From: Geobacter sp.
GTDB taxonomy: Bacteria; Desulfobacterota; Desulfuromonadia; Geobacterales; Pseudopelobacteraceae
Reading direction: 5' to 3'
Assembly: GCA_009885845.1 (NCBI GenBank)
Contig: VFJW01000080.1
Location: forward strand, 1 to 63,524
Length of the DNA: 63,524 nucleotides
Both the position numbers and the translations under genes were made by a program. Positions 18,029 through 28,322 of the stretch are shown here, in pieces. How positions within the stretch are numbered: the stretch's first letter is position 1; every line of letters begins with the position of its first letter. The notes beneath the pieces were generated by a model that saw only the letters and a list, made by a program, of their open reading frames with translations, had not been told where the DNA came from and made no database searches.

Positions 18029-18720
18029 CGTTGTGCCCCGGCAGGTAATACAGCATCCAGCTTTATCTCGAACAGTCCAGCGGATGATGAAAAACGAACC
18101 CGGTCGGCTTGAATATCAACTATTTTCGCTCCCGCAACGACGGCGCCCTCTTTAAGCAGAAATCCGTTGACAACGGCCCTTCGGGATGCGTGCTCGTCCT
18201 GCCAGGCAATTCCTGACAGTTTGATGTCGGCAGGCGGCGGAACAGTTTGAGCCGGTAGTATTGGAGAAGGTGATTGAGCTTTCGTCTGTTTTATTGGACG
18301 TCGGGCTTTCTGAACTGAAGAATCGGCACCTGCTAACGCTTCCGGGCTTTTCACTGCGTCCGGAGCAACAGCTGGCGGCGCAACAGTCGGCACGACGGTG
18401 ACAGGAACCTGAGACTGAACAGGAACCGGAATTGCGGGCGGTACAACCGAAGGGGTTACGGGAACAGGAGGCTGTGGGACTGATGAACGCTGAACAGTTC
18501 CGCTCTTCGTACTGTCTCTTTGAAGCACAAACCAGGTACCGACACATGTCACCAGAGATGCAAGCGCAATTAGAATCAGGATTTTCCAGATTCCAGCTTT
18601 GGCGGCGGGATGTTTTCGTTCCTGAAACAGATCGCCGGATATACTGATCCTTCCATCCGGTCGGGTCCTCTTGTTTTTTTCGTGTTCAATTTTTTTCAGG
18701 GCATCAAGTATATAACTCAT
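18025..18720 (-). CDS. gspB: General secretion pathway protein B-like
   Basis: Inner-membrane protein (231 residues) with a short cytoplasmic N-terminus (MSYILDALKKIEHEKN), one transmembrane helix near residues 43-65, a long Pro/Val/Gln-rich periplasmic linker and a C-terminal domain reading LSGIAWQDEHASRRAVVNG, which is the GspB/T2SSB signature. GspB works with the ExeA/GspA ATPase to place the type II secretin in the outer membrane. I start it at 18720, seven bases after the gspA stop; the frame is open further upstream but only inside gspA. Confidence 0.85.
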   Translation of the reverse strand: MSYILDALKKIEHEKNKRTRPDGRISISGDLFQERKHPAAKAGIWKILILIALASLVTCVGTWFVLQRDSTKSGTVQRSSVPQPPVPVTPSVVPPAIPVPVQSQVPVTVVPTVAPPAVAPDAVKSPEALAGADSSVQKARRPIKQTKAQSPSPILPAQTVPPPADIKLSGIAWQDEHASRRAVVNGFLLKEGAVVAGAKIVDIQADRVRFSSSAGLFEIKLDAVLPAGAQR

Positions 18721-18727
18721 AGCAAGG

Positions 18728-19603
18728 TCACTTTCCGGCAAACAGCCAGCGCGAAATTCGGTACCAGAGTCCATCCCAGACCCCTTCATACTCATCAACA
18801 GGCTGAAGCTCGGCGATAACCTCTGCTGCAATTGCAGGAGAAACAGAGCGGGTTTCCATGGTCCAGGCCATAACGAGCGCCTGTTCACAGGCCACATTAA
18901 TCAACCGGGGTATGCCCTGTGAAAAACGATAGATACGCTTGACCGCAGAAGCTGAAAAGATGTCCGGAATCCGGCTGCCGGATATTTTAAGCCGGTGATT
19001 GATATAACTGACCGTATCATCCAGCTTCATCGGCGTCAGCCGGCAGCGCACGGTAATACGCTGGTTAAGTTGGCGCAGGTCATATTGTCGGAGGATGTCG
19101 TTCAATTCCGGCTGACCGGCCAGAATGATCTGGATCAGCTTATCCCGTTCCGTCTCCAGATTGGAGATCATTCGCACCTGTTCAAGTACGTCCGCGTCCA
19201 GATTCTGTGCCTCGTCAATAACAAGAATGACCGTCCGTCCGGCACTATTCTGCTCAATCAGAAAGCTGTTAAGCGCATCAAGATAGCTGAAACGGTTTTT
19301 CTCACCGGGATCAACGCCGAACTCCCGGCATATTGCGGCCAGAAGCTGTTCAGCAGACATACAGGGGTTAAAAATAAGAGCGCTCCGGTATTTCTCCGGG
19401 TCGAGCTGGGCCAACAATGTGCGGAGCATCGTCGTTTTACCGGTTCCAACTTCACCCGTCAGTGCGATGAAACCGGCATGATTGTCAACGCCGTACAGTA
19501 GACGGGCAAACGCTTCGCGGTGAACGGTACTCAGAAACACAAAGTGGGGATTCGGGGTAATCGTAAATGGCTTTTCAGAAAAGCCGAAGAATTCGCAGTA
19601 CAT
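18728..19603 (-). CDS. gspA: ExeA/GspA-type AAA ATPase
   Basis: AAA ATPase (291 residues) of the ExeA family. The N-terminus MYCEFFGFSEKPFTITPNP is characteristic. Walker A is GEVGTGKTT (50-58), Walker B VILVIDEAQ (about 125-133), with a sensor/arginine region later in QRITVRCRL. In type II secretion it partners with GspB and peptidoglycan to assemble the secretin ring. The longer ExeA has a C-terminal periplasmic domain that is absent here. It starts six bases after the argH stop. Confidence 0.88.
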   Translation of the reverse strand: MYCEFFGFSEKPFTITPNPHFVFLSTVHREAFARLLYGVDNHAGFIALTGEVGTGKTTMLRTLLAQLDPEKYRSALIFNPCMSAEQLLAAICREFGVDPGEKNRFSYLDALNSFLIEQNSAGRTVILVIDEAQNLDADVLEQVRMISNLETERDKLIQIILAGQPELNDILRQYDLRQLNQRITVRCRLTPMKLDDTVSYINHRLKISGSRIPDIFSASAVKRIYRFSQGIPRLINVACEQALVMAWTMETRSVSPAIAAEVIAELQPVDEYEGVWDGLWYRISRWLFAGK

Positions 19604-19609
19604 CGTGAA

Positions 19610-20986
19610 TCAGTGACCCGCTCGCACGTTCTGGATCTCACTCAATACACGTTCACGAGCCGTACCGCCAGGAATATTCCGGGCATTGACACTGGCCTCA
19701 ACAGTTATGCACGCAAAGATATCCGTATCGATCCGGTCAGAAAACCGCTGCCACTCTACCAGTGAGAGCTCCGTAATATCCTTCTCATGTTCCACACAAT
19801 ACGCGACCGACTTACCGACTACTTCATGAGCATCACGGAAGGGGAGTCCCTTGCGCACCAGGTAATCAGCAACATCGGTTGCGGTAGAGAAACCCTGGCC
19901 GGCGGCATTGCGCATGCTTCCGGTATTGACACGCATCTCACGGATCATATCGGCAAATATTTTAAGACTCCCCTTGACCGTGTCAATCGTATCAAAGAGC
20001 GGCTCCTTGTCTTCCTGCATATCCTTGTTGTAGGCGAGCGGCAGAGCCTTCATGGTCGTCAGCAGAGCCATCAGATTCCCATAGACCCGCCCTGTTTTAC
20101 CCCGCACCAGTTCAGGCACATCCGGATTTTTCTTCTGCGGCATGATCGATGATCCGGTACAGAAGCCGTCAGATAATTCGATGAATCGAAACGCGCTGGT
20201 TGACCAGATAATCAGCTCTTCCGAAAAGCGGGACAGATGCATCATCAGAATTGAAGCGTCCGCAAGAAATTCCAGAGCAAAATCCCGGTCGGAAACAGCG
20301 TCCAGCGAGTTGCGGGTGATGGAGGGAAAATCGAGCTGTTCGGCAACATATTCACGATCGATCGGGAAGGTCGTCCCGGCAAGCGCGCCGGCACCCAGAG
20401 GGAGGACGTTGACCCGTTTCAGACAATCGTCAAGACGCCCCTTGTCACGTTTGAACATCTCGACATACGCCATCAGGTGGTGGGCGAACAGGATCGGCTG
20501 CGCAGTCTGCAGGTGGGTGAAACCGGGCATCAGCGTGTCCAGGTTTGCCTCCGCCTGGGTAAGCAGGGCATCGATCAGCAGGTCGAGATAGGTCGTAATA
20601 TCAACAATTTCATCCCGCAGGTACAGCCGGATATCCAGCGCCACCTGGTCGTTACGCGAACGCCCGGTGTGCAGGCGCTTGCCCGCTTCACCGATGGCCG
20701 CTGACAGGCGCGCTTCGATGTTCATATGGATGTCTTCAAGGGCAATGGAAAAATCAAACTGGCCGGCCTCGATCTGCTCCAGAATGGCATGCAGGCCATG
20801 AACGATCTGCTCGACGTCCTCCAGCGGAATGATCCCCTGCTTGCCGAGCATGCGGGCATGGGCGATAGAACCTCGAATATCCTGATGATACAGGCGCTTA
20901 TCAAATTGAATGGACGCGGTGAATTCCTCAACAAATTTATCGGTGGGCTGGGTGAAGCGACCGCCCCACAGTTTATCTTTGGACAT
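19610..20986 (-). CDS. argH: Argininosuccinate lyase
   Basis: Last enzyme of arginine synthesis, splitting argininosuccinate into arginine and fumarate (458 residues, normal length). Signatures: KLWGGRF at the N-terminus, [10 protein letters not shown], and the fumarase-superfamily motif [12 protein letters not shown] with its catalytic Ser loop. It is cut off from argG by the 10-kb accessory operon, but keeps its own promoter upstream. gspA, gspB and a lipoprotein follow closely. Confidence 0.98.
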   Translation of the reverse strand: MSKDKLWGGRFTQPTDKFVEEFTASIQFDKRLYHQDIRGSIAHARMLGKQGIIPLEDVEQIVHGLHAILEQIEAGQFDFSIALEDIHMNIEARLSAAIGEAGKRLHTGRSRNDQVALDIRLYLRDEIVDITTYLDLLIDALLTQAEANLDTLMPGFTHLQTAQPILFAHHLMAYVEMFKRDKGRLDDCLKRVNVLPLGAGALAGTTFPIDREYVAEQLDFPSITRNSLDAVSDRDFALEFLADASILMMHLSRFSEELIIWSTSAFRFIELSDGFCTGSSIMPQKKNPDVPELVRGKTGRVYGNLMALLTTMKALPLAYNKDMQEDKEPLFDTIDTVKGSLKIFADMIREMRVNTGSMRNAAGQGFSTATDVADYLVRKGLPFRDAHEVVGKSVAYCVEHEKDITELSLVEWQRFSDRIDTDIFACITVEASVNARNIPGGTARERVLSEIQNVRAGH

Positions 20987-21031
20987 GATGTATTGATTCC
21001 TTGTGCTATTTTTTGAAATTGCAGAGTGGGC

Positions 21032-21059
21032 ACTATACGCGAAAAACGGATAAAATCAA
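21032..21059 (-). promoter_or_regulatory. Predicted argH promoter overlapping the end of the accessory operon
   Basis: On the minus strand, TTGATT (21054-21059) and TATAGT (21032-21037) are 16 bases apart, about 45 bases upstream of the argH ATG. The -35 box overlaps the stop codon of the DUF1016 gene (21056-21058), so the accessory operon ends exactly where the native promoter begins. Confidence 0.55.
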
Positions 21060-22216
21060 AGAGTAGACGTATCCTTTCCAACTCCATATACAACTTCCTG
21101 CTCCCGCACCCAGTCAACCAGCTTCTGCTGGAGGACTTCCTTGGATGGCAGATAGAGATTGTACTCCCGCGCGTGGATATTGGCATCGGCAGGCAGCGTG
21201 AGTTCGACGATGGCCTGTTTCTTCCGTTTACAGAGCAGAATGCCGATGGTGGGGTTCTCATCAGGGGTCTTCACGTAACGATCGAAGTAGTTCACGTACA
21301 TCTGCATCTGCCCCAGATCCTGATGACTGAGCTTGTCGAGCTTCAGATCTATGATTACGTAGCAGCGGAGCAGACGGTTGTAGAAGACGAGATCGACAAA
21401 GAAATGGTCCTCGTCGAAGGTGAAGCGCTTCTGGCGGGCTTCAAAGAGGAACCCCTTGCCGAGTTCGAGCAGGAACTTCTCAAGCTGGTCGATAATTGCG
21501 GTTTCCATATCGGATTCAGAATAGCCAGCTTTATCGTCAAGACCGAGAAATTCGAGGATGTACGGCTCCTTGAGGATGTCCGCAACCGTAACGATGATTT
21601 GCCCCTTGGAGGCGAGCTTATGGACGCCTTCTTTGTCTTTGCTGAGTGCAAGACGTTCGTAAAGGCAAGAGGCCACTTGACGTTTCAGCTCACGGAAAGA
21701 CCAATTTGACTGGAATGCTTCGATTTCGTAGAAGCTGCGCTCTTCGGGGTTTTTGATGGTGAGAAGCAGGACATAATGTGACCAGCTTAGCGTAAACGGT
21801 GATTTCCCGGATTTCGCAGACAGTGTATGCGAAATTGTCTCACTTTGTAATTTGTCAGACACTGTCTGACAAATCTGTCGGGGCGCGAAAACATCGGACG
21901 GGAACTGACTAACCCGATCCCGATATTCAACGTAAAATTGTCGTATCAGCCTCAAGTTGGTCGGGGAAAACCCGACTCCGAACTCCTCTGATAGCCGTTT
22001 GGAAAGCTCCTTTAGCAACTCCTTCCCATATTCGGCCCGCTTCTCCCCCTTCTGTTCATATTCCACAATCCGCCGACCAATCTCGAAGTTGGTCATCACC
22101 TGCAGGGTGTTGACCGTAGTGGCAACGGCGTGGCGTGCGGAGTGGATGAGGCCACGAAGTTCGGTGATGAGCGGTGCGAGTTCATGGGTTGTGGTCGGGA
22201 CAGGCTTTTTCTTCAT
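21056..22216 (-). CDS. DUF1016/YhcG-like PD-(D/E)XK nuclease
   Basis: Protein of 386 residues with a helical N-terminal domain (about 10-190; NFEIGRRIVEYEQKG is typical of DUF1016_N) and a C-terminal nuclease-fold domain in which Asp275 (FFVDLVFYN) and Asp290-Leu-Lys292 (IIDLKLDKL) form a PD-(D/E)XK-type site. Family members such as E. coli YhcG occur alone or beside restriction genes. Here it starts two bases after the vsr stop, so it is the seventh gene of the operon. Whether it is functionally part of the system or a passenger cannot be told from sequence. Confidence 0.85.
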   Translation of the reverse strand: MKKKPVPTTTHELAPLITELRGLIHSARHAVATTVNTLQVMTNFEIGRRIVEYEQKGEKRAEYGKELLKELSKRLSEEFGVGFSPTNLRLIRQFYVEYRDRVSQFPSDVFAPRQICQTVSDKLQSETISHTLSAKSGKSPFTLSWSHYVLLLTIKNPEERSFYEIEAFQSNWSFRELKRQVASCLYERLALSKDKEGVHKLASKGQIIVTVADILKEPYILEFLGLDDKAGYSESDMETAIIDQLEKFLLELGKGFLFEARQKRFTFDEDHFFVDLVFYNRLLRCYVIIDLKLDKLSHQDLGQMQMYVNYFDRYVKTPDENPTIGILLCKRKKQAIVELTLPADANIHAREYNLYLPSKEVLQQKLVDWVREQEVVYGVGKDTSTL

Positions 22217-22218
22217 CG

Positions 22219-22632
22219 CTATAAAACCTCTCTGTTTAAGTCAAGCCGATTGGCCAATTGCCCCGGTTCCCGAAGTTCACACTCCCAGACTGTTATCACC
22301 CGCCAGCCCAACCGCTCCAGATCGGCCTTTACCAGCTGGTCGCGAACCATGTTGGATTCTAGCTTCTTCAGCCAGAAATCCGTCCTGCTTTTCGGTGTGT
22401 AGGCAAATCGGCAGCCCTTGTGCCGGTGCCAGAAACAGCCATGAACGAATATGACTGTTTTGTAACGAGGCAATACGATATCAGGTTTACCCGGCAGATC
22501 AGCTCGGTGGAGGCGGAATCGGAAACCCATGCGGTGCAGCAGAGAGCGTACAGCAAGCTCGGGCTTGGTGTTGCGGTTCTTAATTAGCGACATGACTTCT
22601 GATCGCTTGGACTTGGTGAAGACGTCTGTCAT
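22219..22632 (-). CDS. vsr: Very short patch repair (Vsr) endonuclease
   Basis: Vsr family nuclease (137 residues) that nicks beside T:G mismatches arising from deamination of 5-methylcytosine. Key residues fall at the same numbers as in E. coli Vsr: Asp51 (GKPDIVL), His64 and His69 (VHGCFWHRH); Cys66 and nearby His/Cys are available for structural zinc. Its ATG overlaps the AIPR stop by four bases (ATGA), indicating coupling. The methyltransferase of the same operon is the obvious partner; a role as a restriction nuclease is also possible. Confidence 0.95.
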   Translation of the reverse strand: MTDVFTKSKRSEVMSLIKNRNTKPELAVRSLLHRMGFRFRLHRADLPGKPDIVLPRYKTVIFVHGCFWHRHKGCRFAYTPKSRTDFWLKKLESNMVRDQLVKADLERLGWRVITVWECELREPGQLANRLDLNREVL

Positions 22633-24710
22633 TCAAAGAAACCCTCGGCTTCTGCCTTTGATTTGATTTCCAGAATCCATAGGCTTTGTTTGTCGGAAGG
22701 TATTTTGTTTGGAATACGAGCAGCTACATTAATCACACTTTCTTCATCAGGTGTCAAAACAGACTTGTCGGAATTCCATTCAAGCAATTTTTGCCAGTAT
22801 GAGGCTCCACAACTGAAAACGGTTCTCTGTGCTTCAATCCCATTGTCCGTTTTCTGAATTACTTTGGCTTCCTTTTCCGCCGATACAAGCTCGTCTTTAT
22901 CAATGAGTTCAGCCTTGAATTCAGGCAAAAGAATGATACCCAGGCTTTCAATCTTTTCCCAACACAGTTTTTTCTTACACCATTCGGTAACGTTTTCAAT
23001 CCCTCTGTCCGGGTCAACAATAACCGTAAATGCTGCTTCGGAAACCAAAGCTAGTTGGCGTTCAAGGGCAGTCGAGATACGTTGGCGGTTCCAGATTGTT
23101 TTGAAATCGAGTGATTTCCCGCGCTCTTTTGTCCCTATAATCATTGAAAGTTTGGCAATCGCATAAGCGACTATGTTTGCTCGGTATCCATTCTGGTACC
23201 AAGGTTGTTTTGAGACCAGCCGCTCTGTAGATTTCCAGATAATTGCCTTTGCAACAAGCCTGCGGAAGTACTCTTCATTGAAATCTGCATCAGATGTTTT
23301 CCAGAGTTCTTCAATCCACTCAGCAAATGCCCTGAAATTCTTCTGAGCACCGAGACTGACAATGTGTGGTAAACCACGCCAGGCATTTTCATATTTTGCA
23401 AGATCAGTCTTGATAATCAGTTGATCACGTGGGTTTTGAACAAGATATTTGTTTTTGTCGGATTTCGAAAGCTTGGCTTGCTCATTTAGATATTGCCCAC
23501 GTGCACGTTCATAAAACCAATGAGTGTTGTGTTGGGAACCTGCCACTGCCGGAGGTGCCCAAATGCGTCTTGAATGAGTTTCAATCCGAACATGGAACAG
23601 ATGATTCGAAAAAAAGTCAGCATCATTAACCTTGTTCTGACTGTTAGCATACCTCGATATATTTGGAATTACTTCATCTGCATGATCGGGCGTAACAACT
23701 GAAAGCTTCATTTGGACAAAGATGTTTCCAAGATCATTTTTTTCTTTACGCCGTGTGGTTGAAAGGGATGCGGTGGTCTGCCCTCCATTCACAATCTGGA
23801 GATCCTGAACCATTGTAATACAAAGCCCGTTCTCATTCTGAACCACTTCTGCAGAACTTGCCGTTGCTGCTATACCGTTATTGTATGCAAAAAACATTGC
23901 GGGTTTTGTAAGGATTGTAGTTTTGATACCCGTATTTACGCTCTTTGATCCTCGTGCGCCTAAAAATGCGCGAACATTTCGTTCAAGCAGCCTGCTACCG
24001 TATCTGTCATAAAGATCGGCCAACACTGTCCCTGGTATGACGCAGAGATAAGCCTTGTACTCTCCCGATGTCTGGCTTGCCTCAAGGCATGGTATTCCAA
24101 AAGAGGAAAAGTCGCGGAAATCTATAGCAAGTTCATCCCTTCCGGATTTTGATTCATACGCCCTGTGGAAACGTGCAATATCCCAGATGTGGAATTCAAC
24201 CGGAATCTGGTTCTGATAGTCTTCAGGCCAGTCCTTGATTCGGCTGCTCAGAACAGCATCCGTTACCAGAAACAACCTGAAACGCATTATTCCCAGCCTG
24301 TTCCTGTAAATATCGCCTGCAAGAGCATATACAGGTGAGCTTTCTTCAAGTTCAGGGTGAAGTTGACCGCTCATGGCTTCCGACACAAATGCACGCAACC
24401 TCGCAAAAAGCGATGTAGCATCAGTTTGCGTTAGTGTTTCGGCTTCAGCACCACCCCTGTAGTCAGCAATTATGAGCTTCATTGCCCCGTCTGCATCATC
24501 AAAGGAATATCCGTCAACTCTCAGTTTTAGTCTACGGTCACGTACTCCATTCCCTTCATGATAGCATGGTTCAAAATCAGGCAACTCCTCAGCATCCATC
24601 AAACGTTGGGATGCTATCGTGACAAAAGCAGCCTGAGTAAGGTCGCCTTCTGCCGCTGCATGAGATCGAACTGACTCGAGGTAGTCTTTTCTAAAGTCAT
24701 CAAGATCCAT
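22629..24710 (-). CDS. AIPR family protein
   Basis: Protein of 693 residues. The AIPR (abortive infection phage resistance) signature is clear near the middle: FFAYNNGIAATAS (Asn277-Asn278-Gly279) and, about 30 residues later, QIVNGGQTTAS. The N-terminal 120 residues carry acidic residues but no clear nuclease Lys. AIPR proteins are found in phage-resistance loci; their biochemical activity is not settled as far as I know. It begins 14 bases after the DUF4420 stop and overlaps vsr. The region is AT-richer than the flanking arg genes. Confidence 0.88.
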   Translation of the reverse strand: MDLDDFRKDYLESVRSHAAAEGDLTQAAFVTIASQRLMDAEELPDFEPCYHEGNGVRDRRLKLRVDGYSFDDADGAMKLIIADYRGGAEAETLTQTDATSLFARLRAFVSEAMSGQLHPELEESSPVYALAGDIYRNRLGIMRFRLFLVTDAVLSSRIKDWPEDYQNQIPVEFHIWDIARFHRAYESKSGRDELAIDFRDFSSFGIPCLEASQTSGEYKAYLCVIPGTVLADLYDRYGSRLLERNVRAFLGARGSKSVNTGIKTTILTKPAMFFAYNNGIAATASSAEVVQNENGLCITMVQDLQIVNGGQTTASLSTTRRKEKNDLGNIFVQMKLSVVTPDHADEVIPNISRYANSQNKVNDADFFSNHLFHVRIETHSRRIWAPPAVAGSQHNTHWFYERARGQYLNEQAKLSKSDKNKYLVQNPRDQLIIKTDLAKYENAWRGLPHIVSLGAQKNFRAFAEWIEELWKTSDADFNEEYFRRLVAKAIIWKSTERLVSKQPWYQNGYRANIVAYAIAKLSMIIGTKERGKSLDFKTIWNRQRISTALERQLALVSEAAFTVIVDPDRGIENVTEWCKKKLCWEKIESLGIILLPEFKAELIDKDELVSAEKEAKVIQKTDNGIEAQRTVFSCGASYWQKLLEWNSDKSVLTPDEESVINVAARIPNKIPSDKQSLWILEIKSKAEAEGFFE

Positions 24711-24724
24711 CTGAATTTGGCCCC

Positions 24725-25657
24725 CTAACTGACAATCTCAAAAGTCTGGCATGCCGATAAAACGACCTCATAAATAACACTCCCAATACCGCTTGGGAGG
24801 GAAGAACGAACTATTCTGGGGAATCCTTCAACAACAGCGAAGCGACGAAATTCACCAAGTTGATAAACATGGCTCCTATACTCTTCCCGATCCAAATATC
24901 CTGCAGAAAGTAATCGTTCCTCCAACAAGGCGTATGCTGCCGGTTCATTTTCAAACCGGACCCGTAAATCTGACACAATGTCAGGTAAACAAAACGAATC
25001 ATTTCCTGCTCGTTCGGAAGGATTCAAAGTTACCGTAACTAGCTGAAATGGGCATTGAACATCTTCAAGTTGCTCAGCTGAAGAAATTTTTATTTTTGTT
25101 GAATTGGGCCTTACGGACTTAATCTCATATACTGCATTCGGGTACCTGAAATCCTGTTCTGCATCCAGTGGCCCCACCCATCCCTCAAGAGCAGGTACAA
25201 CACCGTAAGCTGGAATGGCAAAGTGGATAAGAAACATCAACTCGCCTATTAGACCTCTGATGGAAGATTCATCCAGTAATCCATCGGCACTGCGCTCCAG
25301 AAGACGTTGCCATCGTGCAAAACGTTTTGTTGTCACCTCTGCAGCTTTGCTGTCGTTCAGTAACGTCCTGCCAAACTCAACAAGGTCTTCACAAAGATGA
25401 GAGAAAATCCGTCCCAATTCCGGACGAATCAACCGAAATATCAGAGCCCATCTTCCATCGTGTCTATGTCTACAAAAAACCTGAATTGCCTGTGTTTGTG
25501 ATGGGATATCAGTTTCGCCATCTGATACGAGAAGGAGTACACGTTCTCCCGAAGCATCCAGCCCGATATAGAAATCCAGAGGATGCTCTTCATCAACCCG
25601 AAGAAATCCCTTTCCGGGTTCCAGTGTCTCCCACCGTGACTCAAACATTATCATCAT
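24725..25657 (-). CDS. DUF4420 PD-(D/E)XK motif protein
   Basis: Protein of 310 residues matching the PD-(D/E)XK family DUF4420. Glu139 (RGLIGEL), Asp169 (EQDFRYP) and Glu178-Ile-Lys180 (VYEIKSV) provide the expected nuclease-type residues. It is probably the main DNA-cutting subunit of the operon. The start overlaps the Z1 gene by 17 bases; the first of three closely spaced ATGs has a GGAG at a good distance, but the ATG at 25648 cannot be excluded. Confidence 0.85.
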   Translation of the reverse strand: MMIMFESRWETLEPGKGFLRVDEEHPLDFYIGLDASGERVLLLVSDGETDIPSQTQAIQVFCRHRHDGRWALIFRLIRPELGRIFSHLCEDLVEFGRTLLNDSKAAEVTTKRFARWQRLLERSADGLLDESSIRGLIGELMFLIHFAIPAYGVVPALEGWVGPLDAEQDFRYPNAVYEIKSVRPNSTKIKISSAEQLEDVQCPFQLVTVTLNPSERAGNDSFCLPDIVSDLRVRFENEPAAYALLEERLLSAGYLDREEYRSHVYQLGEFRRFAVVEGFPRIVRSSLPSGIGSVIYEVVLSACQTFEIVS

Positions 25658-28322
25658 CAGACTCCATTACGTCATCTGCTTCCATCTGGAACATATTTCT
25701 CCACTCAACCAGATTAACTCGATATCTGACACGTCGTGCTATATCACTGTCATCAAATTCAGGAAAACTCAGACCAACAGCGACAAGTGGAATCCCTTCA
25801 GTATCATAGTCCACACCGTCTTCTACGGGTTTAACGAGATGAACAAGAAGCAGCGGTTTTGACCTTAATCTCCTATATTCCCAGTCGGGCACACTTTTAC
25901 CCTGCAGTCGATACTCCTCTTCCTTTGCACGAATTAGTTCTTCAGAGACTCCTTCCCTCTCAATACCTCTTGATCCAACGCGAGCTTTTGAACCAGAGAC
26001 AAGAATTGATCGCGAATCGCCCCTGATTTCAATCCTGCGTTTTTGTGGATGGTAATTAATACCAGCGAATACAGTTTCTGGTTCTCCTCCATTGGGAAGC
26101 ACAATATCCCAGCTTTGAAGCTTGGTTTCGTCCGTAGATTCTAAGAATGATGCAAGGTCATCTCTCTGGAAAGTCAGATTCAGAGGATGATTCTCGAATC
26201 GTCTCAAAAACGTGCATATCAATTTTAATGGGACATCCTTCCAAATGTTATTCCCAAAAATTGAACGTTGTTGTCGGATGCCTTGAGCACTCAAATCAGA
26301 AAAAAGGTGTTCCGTGGCCAATGCATTTGCACGAATATATTCCTGTGACTGATGTAATCTCGGCGTTTCAAGCCCTTGCCCGCTTACTGAAATTAACCTT
26401 TCGATTATCTGTGTTGCCCGCATTTTATTACGGGCGGTTACAATTAGCGAATCAGGATGCGCTCTAACCTTTAATCCGAAATCTTTTGGAGTCAGATTGA
26501 ATGCCTGCATCCTGCGGATTTCACTACGTAACTCCTCGCTAGCCAAAGCGATATGCCTGTACCAGTGGGTTGCTTCTTCCGAAAGCCATATCCTGCAAAG
26601 ATCTGAATAGCCATCACGATAACCAAACCAACGGCCCATCTGGAGGAGGGTGTCATACATCTGGGAGTTTCTGAAGAAGTAACTCGTTGAAAGCCCCTCA
26701 AGAGTTAACCCCCTTGACAAACTGTTACCTCCTACTGCAATAACACGCAGTCCGCTCTCACGATATAAGGAATAATCGAGACTTGCAGCGCCTGAACGCT
26801 GGTTAACCGACCTGACCTGTAATGGTAATGCAGCCCGAAGAAGGGCTTTTTGAACTTCAAACCAAGCAAATTCTGTTTCTGAAAATTCTGAGGTCCAAGT
26901 GTCCCTGATAGCTGCAATAGTTTTCGAGCGGCATGCCTCGGAAGGATCAAGCTGGCTGTAACTTCGAATCTCTCGATGGATTTCTCTCAACTCATGGTCA
27001 AGAAGACACGCCACTTGGTCTTGTACGTCAGTAAATCGACTTACATTTACAAGCATTGAGCGATGAGTATTACCCTCACCTCGAAGGTCACGAATTGCAT
27101 TGGATACTATAAACGACTTGAATGCAGAGAGAAGACTTTCTGGAAGTGCATCAACTGCAAGTGTTGGCCTGTGCCTTGACGGAAAAAAGTCATCAGCGTC
27201 CTCTATTTCTCTTAGACAGTCAATCATGACCTCATCACCAAAAATTGATTGAGCTCCAACATAATTTGTGGGTGCCTCAAGTGCATATATGAAGTGCTGC
27301 GGGAAAAGATCGTCACCAACCATGTCATTTTCAGAGTCAGGATCAATAAATATATTTGCGAAAGGTGTTGCTGTGAATCCGACATAACTTGATCTTGTAA
27401 ACAGACGGAGAAGGGCTCTGATTCTTTCATTGATGGCTGTCGGATCGTCATTGTTTGAGTTGGTGTTTACAGAGGCATTATCTGCCTCATCGTCTATAAG
27501 AAGCATCGGAGTATCAATTTTCCCATCATTGCCAGCATTGTATGAACGGAGCCAGTTTTCCAAGTTCTCAAGAATTTTCTTGTTTTTCTTGACCACGACC
27601 AGAACTGGTTCTGCAAATGCGTTAAGCCTGAATCCAAGCTGATTCATGAGATCGCTTCTGAAATCTTTTTTGGTAGATGTGAATACACCCGCCATCCTCG
27701 TACGGTTAAGCAAGCCGACACCGACTTCTCTTGTCGTACGTTGTTGGGAAAGCAGGCCGGAACTATCAAGCCCTACAAACCCAGCATCCAAGCGTTCCTG
27801 GGTCTGCCGCCTTAAACTTTCGAGTGTGCCAGTAAGAAGTATGATCAATCGGTAACCGGCATCTGCAGCCTTGCAGCAAAGTGCGGTGTATGTTGCTGTT
27901 TTACCGGACTGCACGTCTCCCATCACCAATCCTCTGCGAAACCAAGCAGTCGTTTTGGCTGGATCGCCCATTAGATCAAGTATCTCATCAGTAACTTTGT
28001 CCAAGGTATTGACCACTTTAGGAGGCCAACCATCCCGGTTAAGATACCCTGCATAACGATTCCAGTAATAAGGATCGATGTCTGGTTGACGTGCTGGAAG
28101 CCATGATTGATGGTCCGCTATAATTGCGGTGCCAGTATCCATATCAATCCTCAGGCGAGAATGTAGTCTGCGGAGCAACACATCAAGTTCTTGATCAGAA
28201 ACTGGGAACACGGCACGAAAGCCATGTACAAGCCTTAGAATATCTTCTTCTGTTGGCAATCGATCCATGTTCAGAGTGGCTACAACCGCATTTTCAATTT
28301 TCTGGGAGTTTTCAGTCGGCAC
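25641..28322 (-). CDS. Z1 domain SF2-type ATPase
   Basis: Large protein (893 residues). Walker A is GDVQSGKT (135-142); Walker B/motif II is LLIDDEAD (275-281). The segment reading SRGLTLEGLSTSYFFRNS and then LQMGRWFGYRDGY is the Z1 domain signature, a helicase-like C-terminal RecA fold found in restriction-type operons with MORC-like ATPases. Inferred role: ATP-driven motor or remodeller that couples recognition to cleavage. It overlaps the MORC-like gene by 11 bases and the DUF4420 gene by 17. Confidence 0.92.
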   Translation of the reverse strand: MPTENSQKIENAVVATLNMDRLPTEEDILRLVHGFRAVFPVSDQELDVLLRRLHSRLRIDMDTGTAIIADHQSWLPARQPDIDPYYWNRYAGYLNRDGWPPKVVNTLDKVTDEILDLMGDPAKTTAWFRRGLVMGDVQSGKTATYTALCCKAADAGYRLIILLTGTLESLRRQTQERLDAGFVGLDSSGLLSQQRTTREVGVGLLNRTRMAGVFTSTKKDFRSDLMNQLGFRLNAFAEPVLVVVKKNKKILENLENWLRSYNAGNDGKIDTPMLLIDDEADNASVNTNSNNDDPTAINERIRALLRLFTRSSYVGFTATPFANIFIDPDSENDMVGDDLFPQHFIYALEAPTNYVGAQSIFGDEVMIDCLREIEDADDFFPSRHRPTLAVDALPESLLSAFKSFIVSNAIRDLRGEGNTHRSMLVNVSRFTDVQDQVACLLDHELREIHREIRSYSQLDPSEACRSKTIAAIRDTWTSEFSETEFAWFEVQKALLRAALPLQVRSVNQRSGAASLDYSLYRESGLRVIAVGGNSLSRGLTLEGLSTSYFFRNSQMYDTLLQMGRWFGYRDGYSDLCRIWLSEEATHWYRHIALASEELRSEIRRMQAFNLTPKDFGLKVRAHPDSLIVTARNKMRATQIIERLISVSGQGLETPRLHQSQEYIRANALATEHLFSDLSAQGIRQQRSIFGNNIWKDVPLKLICTFLRRFENHPLNLTFQRDDLASFLESTDETKLQSWDIVLPNGGEPETVFAGINYHPQKRRIEIRGDSRSILVSGSKARVGSRGIEREGVSEELIRAKEEEYRLQGKSVPDWEYRRLRSKPLLLVHLVKPVEDGVDYDTEGIPLVAVGLSFPEFDDSDIARRVRYRVNLVEWRNMFQMEADDVMESDDDNV

